In this document: positions 43,413 to 47,152 of the stretch, one piece after another
Layout: the number at the start of each line of letters is the position of its first letter
Numbering within the stretch: the first letter of the stretch is position 1
Assembly (NCBI RefSeq): GCF_014048475.1
Contig: NZ_NWUS01000005.1
Location: forward strand, 1 to 47,152
Direction: 5' to 3'
Length of the DNA: 47,152 nucleotides
DNA from: Bombella favorum
GTDB lineage: Bacteria; Pseudomonadota; Alphaproteobacteria; Acetobacterales; Acetobacteraceae
Position numbers and translations under genes: made by a program
The notes under the pieces: model-generated
What the model was told of the DNA's origin: nothing
The model's database searches: none
The model's input: the letters and a program-made list of their open reading frames with translations, nothing else

Positions 43413-43991
43413 TTAGGAGAGGGCTGCGCTTACAGCTGCGAAACGAGCTAGGCCATCTTCTGCCGGGTCCAGCGTGATGGCGAGAAAGTCGGCCCCAGCC
43501 TGTGCGGCGGCACGGGCCTCTTCTGCGGTGCAGACATGTTCAGCCACGGCGGGGAGCTCTGCAAACACGCTCCATTGTGTCAGGGCGGATAGATTGACAG
43601 CAGGGAGGCTGACGTAATCGGCACCCTGCTCCCCAGCAGACATAGCATCATCCAACGTCAGGCATGTGCAGCCGATTTGAAAAGAGCCAGGTCTGTCCTT
43701 GCGGTTAGCAAAGGTTTTGACATCCTGTAGCCTGGCAAGATGAATCCCATCACTGTCTTTCAGGGAAACACCCTGTATCAGATTGAGGCTGGCAGGTGCC
43801 AGGATCAGGGCTACATTCCGTTCCCATGCCATCTGCCGTACGGTTTCAAGCTGCTTGCGTTCTAGTGGCTTGTCAAAACAGAGCCGCAAGGCAGTGACAG
43901 AGTCGTCGGCTAGCAGAGAAGGAAGCTGCTCCTGCACTGCTGTCAGCGCAGTGAGGGAAGGAATGACAGGGTAGAGGTCACAGTGATTCAT
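43413..43991 (-). CDS. Thiamine-phosphate-synthase-like protein (divergent ThiE family)
   Basis: 192 residues, a TIM-barrel of ThiE/TenI type: DLYPVIPS at the first strand, VTALRLCFD, VALILAPASLNL, DSDGIHLARLQDVKTFANRK (ThiE usually reads DGVHLGQ-D here), QIGCTCLTLDDAMSAGEQGADYVSL, and FLAITLDPAEDG. ThiE joins HMP-diphosphate and thiazole phosphate. Because the ligand-binding GQ-D and S-H motifs are altered, this copy may have a different or regulatory role, like TenI. No thi gene is adjacent. It follows the gene at 44041-44409 by 49 bp. Confidence 0.7.
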   Translation of the reverse strand: MNHCDLYPVIPSLTALTAVQEQLPSLLADDSVTALRLCFDKPLERKQLETVRQMAWERNVALILAPASLNLIQGVSLKDSDGIHLARLQDVKTFANRKDRPGSFQIGCTCLTLDDAMSAGEQGADYVSLPAVNLSALTQWSVFAELPAVAEHVCTAEEARAAAQAGADFLAITLDPAEDGLARFAAVSAALS

Positions 43992-44040
43992 AGGAATCAG
44001 ATGTGGCAGATTGTTTGTGTATTGACCAGCCTTTCATCTT

Positions 44041-44409
44041 TCAGGGGAGCATCAGCGTTGGGATGCTCGTATCAGATGGGCGTTGCGAGAAAAGGCGTCC
44101 TCTCATGTCGTCTGGTAGACCAGCCCGGAAGTCCCTGCACACGACTCCCTCAATACCTTTATGCAGGGCCTCGATAGCGAGTGAGGCACTGGCCCCACAA
44201 TCCAGAATGGAGGGTGCCTTGGACTCCCCGATGAGGTGGAGCCACCACTCTATGCCTAGACTGGCCCCGGCATGGAGAGGGGAGAGGATGGTGAAGGGGT
44301 GTCCAGCAAAATGTTGATGCACTTTCAGGAGGGTTGTGCGGGTAGAAATGGTGATAAAGGGACGGGGGAAGGATGGAAAGATGCTTGACGCACTGTGAGG
44401 ATCGGTCAT
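44041..44409 (-). CDS. Conserved-looking protein of unknown function
   Basis: 122 residues, family not recognised. SFPRPFITISTRTTLLKVHQ, HAGASLGIEWWLHLIGESKA, SILDCGASASLAIEALHKGI and VCRDFRAGLPDDMRG suggest a small alpha/beta fold. Its GC content and codon use match neighbours, and it lies upstream of the ThiE-like gene on the same strand, divergent from the 44507 gene. The two may act together, but nothing in sequence shows how. Confidence 0.5.
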   Translation of the reverse strand: MTDPHSASSIFPSFPRPFITISTRTTLLKVHQHFAGHPFTILSPLHAGASLGIEWWLHLIGESKAPSILDCGASASLAIEALHKGIEGVVCRDFRAGLPDDMRGRLFSQRPSDTSIPTLMLP

Positions 44410-44506
44410 TCTGGCTCCATCTGGGACGATGGCTATAGGTTCATGGGGGATGCAGGTGGCCTGCTTCTACCGTGGCAGGGGCGTATCATAGGCTACGAGG
44501 TGAGGG

Positions 44507-44770
44507 ATGTCAGTGCAGGAGAAAAAGCAGGTGAGCGCCATGCAGAAAAATCCGGACCTTGAGCGGCTGGAAATCGCTCTTGTTCAGCTTGGTTTTGCTC
44601 TGGAGCAGCAGGAGATTCAGTGCGAGGCTGAACGTACAGAGCAGAAAAAAATGAAACAGGCTCTGCTTGCCAGAATTGATGCTCTTGAAGCCCGACTGCG
44701 GGGAATTCTGGATATGGATGCAGAGACGGCCGGGTTGGCAGCATCCTCTGAAGCAGAAGAGGAAAGATAA
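44507..44770 (+). CDS. Short coiled-coil protein upstream of zapA (DUF4164-like)
   Basis: 87 residues, mostly one helix: LERLEIALVQLGFALEQQE, then EAERTEQKKMKQALLARIDA and LEARLRGILDMD. An in-frame ATG at 44540 is another possible start. Short coiled-coil proteins of this kind precede zapA in many alphaproteobacteria. It ends 5 bp before zapA and is surely co-transcribed. A role in division with ZapA is inferred from position. Confidence 0.75.
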   Translation: MSVQEKKQVSAMQKNPDLERLEIALVQLGFALEQQEIQCEAERTEQKKMKQALLARIDALEARLRGILDMDAETAGLAASSEAEEER

Positions 44771-44775
44771 GGTAT

Positions 44776-45168
44776 ATGGCGCAGGTAACGCTTTCAGTTG
44801 GTGGTCTTAGCTATACGGTTGGCTGTCAGGACGGTGAAGAAGAGTATTTGAAGGACCTCGCTGCTTCCATCTCTCGGCGTCTTGAGGAAGTACGTAGGAC
44901 ATTGGGGCCGCGGGGCGATGGCGAAGCTATGTTTCTAGTCGCTTTGCTCACGACTGATGACCTTTATGAGGCCCGTAAAAAGCAGATGACGGACGAAGAG
45001 CGGGCAGCTGTGGCGCGCAGCAGTCAGATTGAGGCCTCTTACAAACAGACAGCGGGGCGTTTGGCAGATGCGGCGGATATAGCAACCAGTTTGCTCCGCC
45101 GGGTGGAGGAAGGTCTCAAGCCGTCGGCCGGGACAGCTACCGCCAATGAGGTGGCAGTTAGCGAATAA
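44776..45168 (+). CDS. zapA: Cell division protein ZapA
   Basis: 130 residues. The N-terminal ZapA head reads AQVTLSVGGLSYTVGCQDGE, EEYLKDLAASISRRLEEVRR and EAMFLVALLTTDDLYEARK, followed by a coiled-coil tail. ZapA bundles FtsZ filaments at mid-cell. Its position before 6S RNA and 5-formyltetrahydrofolate cyclo-ligase is the conserved proteobacterial order. Confidence 0.9.
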   Translation: MAQVTLSVGGLSYTVGCQDGEEEYLKDLAASISRRLEEVRRTLGPRGDGEAMFLVALLTTDDLYEARKKQMTDEERAAVARSSQIEASYKQTAGRLADAADIATSLLRRVEEGLKPSAGTATANEVAVSE

Positions 45169-45191
45169 GATACTCACGATTTCCCACATAC

Positions 45192-45274
45192 CGGCCCTGC
45201 CTATGGCCGTGATCCATAGAAAGCACCGTTCCGGTGCTTGTCTAGTACCGGGTAGGAGTGCAATATGAGGGCCG
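45192..45274 (+). ncRNA. Possible structured RNA just upstream of the 6S gene
   Basis: CGGCCCT (45192-45198) can pair with AGGGCCG (45268-45274), enclosing two perfect hairpins: CTATGG/CCATAG (45201-45219) and AAGCACCG/CGGTGCTT (45221-45239). The result is a three-way junction of about 80 nt in the zapA 3' region. It overlaps the predicted 6S promoter. It could be the zapA message end (partial terminator) or a regulatory element. No known RNA family was recognised. Confidence 0.35.
45238..45266 (+). promoter_or_regulatory. Promoter of the 6S RNA gene
   Basis: TTGTCT (45238-45243) and CAATAT (45261-45266) are spaced exactly 17 nt. The start 7 nt downstream (about 45273) coincides with the first base of the 6S closing stem, which supports both calls. 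Confidence 0.6.
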
Positions 45275-45430
45275 AAGCTGCCTGGTGCGTCAGGCACGAT
45301 CAACCTCTGGGCCGATAAGCACTTCCAAGGGAACTGGCTCTGTCGTGGCTGTGGTCACGTTATTACCGGTGCCCACCTGCCCTAGCAGGTCCGGGAGGGC
45401 TGATGAGACCAACGGCTAAGGCGGCTTCAC
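45273..45430 (+). ncRNA. ssrS: 6S RNA
   Basis: About 158 nt between zapA and 5-formyltetrahydrofolate cyclo-ligase, the usual 6S location. The closing stem is GAAGCTGC (45274-45281) with GCGGCTTC (45421-45428), 8 bp with one wobble. The following bases parallel the start of known 6S RNAs: CTGGTGCGTCAGGCACGA, then CCTCTGGGCCGATAAGC, close to the conserved CCUGAGCCGAUA block. An inner ACCTGC-CCTA-GCAGGT hairpin lies on the 3' side. 6S RNA mimics an open promoter and sequesters sigma-70 RNA polymerase in stationary phase. Ends are approximate. It is probably also co-transcribed with the cyclo-ligase gene. Confidence 0.75.
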
Positions 45431-45436
45431 CAGTTC

Positions 45437-46021
45437 ATGGATTTTATGGCTCAGCTTCCTCTTCCATCCGTTTGCGATAAAAAAATGATTCGTCAGGAAA
45501 TTCTGGCGTCCCGTCGGCCCGTTCTGCCACGGCAGAATCGGCAGCTTATCGCTAACCTCCTGATCAGCCTTCATCACATAAAGCCGACCGTGATTGCGGC
45601 TACATGGCCTTTGCCGGGGGAAGCAGACCTTCGCCCGCTTTGTGAACAGCTGGTGCGTGCGGGTTATTGTGTCGTTTTACCGCAGACACCTCCTAAAGGA
45701 GAGCCTCTCATCTTCCGGGAATGGCGATGTGACCGCCCAATGCGAAAGGGGCGGTTTGGGACATGGCACCCCACAGGGGGACGGAAGGAACCTGATGTTA
45801 TTCTGGTACCTTTCGTAGCGTTTGATAGGCAGGGGGGGCGGCTTGGCTATGGTGGCGGTTATTATGACCGAACCTTGCCTCTTTACCCGCAGGCCACACT
45901 CATAGGGTACGGTCTGTCCTCACAGGAGAGAGAGGCCCTGCCTATGGATGAGTATGATCATCGACTACCCGTCATTGTGACGGAACGTGAGATTATTCAG
46001 ATCAGAAAGAATGAAGGATAG
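45437..46021 (+). CDS. 5-formyltetrahydrofolate cyclo-ligase
   Basis: 194 residues from ATG 45437; the ATG at 45446 is equally possible, as neither has a good ribosome site. KKMIRQEILASRRPVL provides the basic N-terminal helix. VIAATWPLPGEADLRPL, PDVILVPFVAFDRQGGRLGY and GGGYYDRTL are the family core including the ATP/folate loop. The enzyme (also called MTHFS, YgfA or FAU) converts 5-formyl-THF to methenyl-THF with ATP and clears an inhibitor of folate enzymes. It directly follows 6S RNA, as in many proteobacteria. Confidence 0.93.
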   Translation: MDFMAQLPLPSVCDKKMIRQEILASRRPVLPRQNRQLIANLLISLHHIKPTVIAATWPLPGEADLRPLCEQLVRAGYCVVLPQTPPKGEPLIFREWRCDRPMRKGRFGTWHPTGGRKEPDVILVPFVAFDRQGGRLGYGGGYYDRTLPLYPQATLIGYGLSSQEREALPMDEYDHRLPVIVTEREIIQIRKNEG

Positions 46022-46024
46022 ACA

Positions 46025-46840
46025 TTGAGACTGTTATTTCTGGGAGACATCGTTGGCCGGTCAGGGCGTGAGGCTGTTCTAGAGGGCCTAAAAGGCTGGC
46101 GAGAAGAGCTATCGCTGGACATGGTCGTTGCGAATGCGGAGAACGCCTCCCACGGTTTTGGTCTGTCCCCCCAGATCGCCCGTGACCTGCTGGATGGTGG
46201 TGTGGATGCTATAACGCTGGGCAACCATGCGTGGGACCGGAAAGACCTTATCGGACAGCTCGATCAGCTTCCTGCTGTTGTCCGCCCTGCCAATTATCCT
46301 GAGGGAACACCGGGGCAGGGGAGTTGTGTTGTTACCCTGCCTTGTGGGCGGAAGGTGCTAGTTATCAATGTGATGGGCCGTGTCTTCATGGATGCCCTGG
46401 ATGACCCATTCCGAGCCGTGGAGCAGATTCTTTCCAAGCATCGTCTTGGGGGAACCGTTCATGCTGCTGTGTTGGATGTCCATGCAGAAACCACCAGCGA
46501 AAAAATGGGCTTTGGACATCTTTACGATGGGCGGGTCTCTCTCGTGGTTGGTACTCATACGCATGTGCCAACAGCTGATCATCGTATTCTGAGAGGTGGA
46601 ACAGCCTATCAGACAGATGCGGGTATGTGTGGTGACTATGATAGCGTGATCGGTATGGAAAAAGAGAACGCCATTCGCAAAATGCTTAAGAAGGTGCCGA
46701 CAGAACGCTTCCAGCCTGCCGGAGGAAAGGCCACTGTTTCTGGCTTGATGGTGGAAACGGATGATACAACGGGGTTGGCTATTCGAGTTTGCCCGTTCCG
46801 TCAGGGAGGGGACCTGCTGCCTTCCATGCCGAATTTTTGA
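46025..46840 (+). CDS. YmdB-family metallophosphoesterase (TIGR00282 type)
   Basis: 271 residues beginning at TTG 46025, with AAGGA 6 nt upstream; no ATG fits because the conserved first strand RLLFLGDIVGRSGREAV starts immediately. VVANAENASHGFGLSPQIA, ITLGNHAWDRKDLI, RPANYPEGTPG, DVHAETTSEKMGFGHLYDGR and GTHTHVPTADHRIL give the di-metal calcineurin-like site. Characterised YmdB proteins hydrolyse 2',3'-cyclic nucleotides and influence RNA turnover. It follows the cyclo-ligase by 3 bp. A strong terminator follows 22 bp after the stop. Confidence 0.9.
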   Translation: MRLLFLGDIVGRSGREAVLEGLKGWREELSLDMVVANAENASHGFGLSPQIARDLLDGGVDAITLGNHAWDRKDLIGQLDQLPAVVRPANYPEGTPGQGSCVVTLPCGRKVLVINVMGRVFMDALDDPFRAVEQILSKHRLGGTVHAAVLDVHAETTSEKMGFGHLYDGRVSLVVGTHTHVPTADHRILRGGTAYQTDAGMCGDYDSVIGMEKENAIRKMLKKVPTERFQPAGGKATVSGLMVETDDTTGLAIRVCPFRQGGDLLPSMPNF

Positions 46841-46862
46841 GGGCAGGAGAACCTTTATGGAT

Positions 46863-46895
46863 GAAAGGGCCGGGTTTGAATGACCCGGCCCTTTC
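46863..46895 (+). terminator. Intrinsic terminator after the phosphoesterase gene
   Basis: GAAAGGGCCGGGT and ACCCGGCCCTTTC form a perfect 13-bp stem with a 7-nt loop, followed by TATTTC. The T-run is short but lies in the stem's own TTT, so termination should be efficient. Confidence 0.8.
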
Positions 46896-46938
46896 TATTT
46901 CGGGGGAGGGGAGGAGAGACGGGAAGGAAAAACGGGGC

Positions 46939-46991
46939 TTTTTAGGTTTTTTTAACGTTTTTTGAAGTTTTTTTGATTTTTCTTCTTTTTT
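46939..46991. other. Phased T-tract region (possible intrinsically bent DNA)
   Basis: Six runs of 5-7 T lie at 46939-46943, 46947-46953, 46958-46963, 46968-46974, 46977-46981 and 46986-46991. Their centres are 8 to 10.5 bp apart, near one helical turn. Such spacing usually bends DNA. A minus-strand frame through it would code almost only Lys and is not a believable gene. The rest of 46896-47089 holds no gene. Confidence 0.55.
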
Positions 46992-47089
46992 GGGGTTGTG
47001 CGGGTAGGGGGTTCTGCGTATAAGCCCATTCACCGGCGGCGCTGGAGCGGAAGTTTCGGGGCTGACGGGGTGGTCATTGAAAAGAGAAT

Positions 47090-47152
47090 ATGGGTTATAA
47101 AGTAAAGACTGGAAGGGATATGTTGGCGGCGTTTTCGTTAGCGAAGGCTGAT
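47090..47152 (+). CDS. Possible start of a gene running off the window
   Basis: An ATG at 47090 opens 21 codons (MGYKVKTGRDMLAAFSLAKA) without a stop up to the window edge. The upstream AAGAG is a weak ribosome site. Too little is present to recognise a family, and it could be chance. Confidence 0.25.
   Translation, partial: MGYKVKTGRDMLAAFSLAKAD

Noticed and set aside
45400-45407. CTGATGAG, resembling a hammerhead ribozyme core
   Set aside because: No stem II plus GAAA and no cleavage-site pairing follow; the bases fall within the 3' half of 6S RNA.
46779-47033. Minus-strand frame coding a Lys/Pro-rich peptide
   Set aside because: It is produced by the T-tract region and runs through the terminator and the end of the phosphoesterase gene.

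Overview
The window reads as chromosome of an acetic acid bacterium (Alphaproteobacteria, Acetobacteraceae). The main evidence is the 815-residue membrane PQQ glucose dehydrogenase, an alphaproteobacterial style gene order (ftsE-ftsX-ydcF-plsC, zapA-6S RNA-5-FCL), and moderately GC-rich DNA. The genus is not certain; a host-associated Bombella/Saccharibacter-like or Gluconobacter/Acetobacter-like organism would fit. Almost every base is used and genes often overlap by 1 to 4 nt.

Layout. 1-2871: the end of a filamentous-hemagglutinin/CdiA-type exoprotein, broken by a frameshift. It is followed by an AT-rich orphan nuclease toxin tail, its immunity gene, a second eroded toxin tail with a second immunity gene, and a third immunity-like gene. 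This is the only clearly accessory part. 2881-8724 (minus): NrtR-like regulator, DUF2125 protein, acyltransferase, YdcF protein, FtsX, a degenerate FtsE and a small membrane protein. 8859-12790 (plus): two overlapping soluble histidine kinases with N-terminal receiver domains, then SufE. 12891-15870 (minus): a small Cys-repeat secreted protein and glucose dehydrogenase. 16119-21823 (plus): promoter and leader, L35, L20, a hairpin-rich leader, pheST and lpxB. 21888-30238 (minus): trpS, an FKBP lipoprotein, argG, rlmN, and the chain xseB-ispA-dxs-tlyA (start of isoprenoid synthesis). 30426-41099 (minus): purine permease, glycosyltransferase, lepA, a MotA/MotB-like motor pair plus an OmpA-like protein, inositol monophosphatase family enzyme, elongation factor P and EpmB. 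41227-43395 (plus): EpmA and two lipoproteins. 43413-44409 (minus): a ThiE-like protein and an unknown protein. 44507-46840 (plus): DUF4164-like coiled coil, ZapA, 6S RNA with its own promoter, 5-formyltetrahydrofolate cyclo-ligase and a YmdB-type phosphoesterase. The last 300 bases hold a terminator, a phased T-tract region and the possible start of a gene.

How genes work together. The toxin/immunity block is an interbacterial competition locus that has been reshuffled. efp, epmB and epmA form a complete EF-P and lysylation set. dxs and ispA supply isoprenoid precursors. The three envelope genes at 35067-38409 probably form one proton-driven, peptidoglycan-anchored complex. It resembles the ZorA/ZorB motor in design but lacks the Zorya effectors. 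The most useful leads are the toxin-tail array with its conserved 17-nt overlaps, the motor with its in-frame 99-bp repeats, the degenerate FtsE, the double pseudo-receiver kinase, and the structured RNA immediately upstream of 6S RNA.
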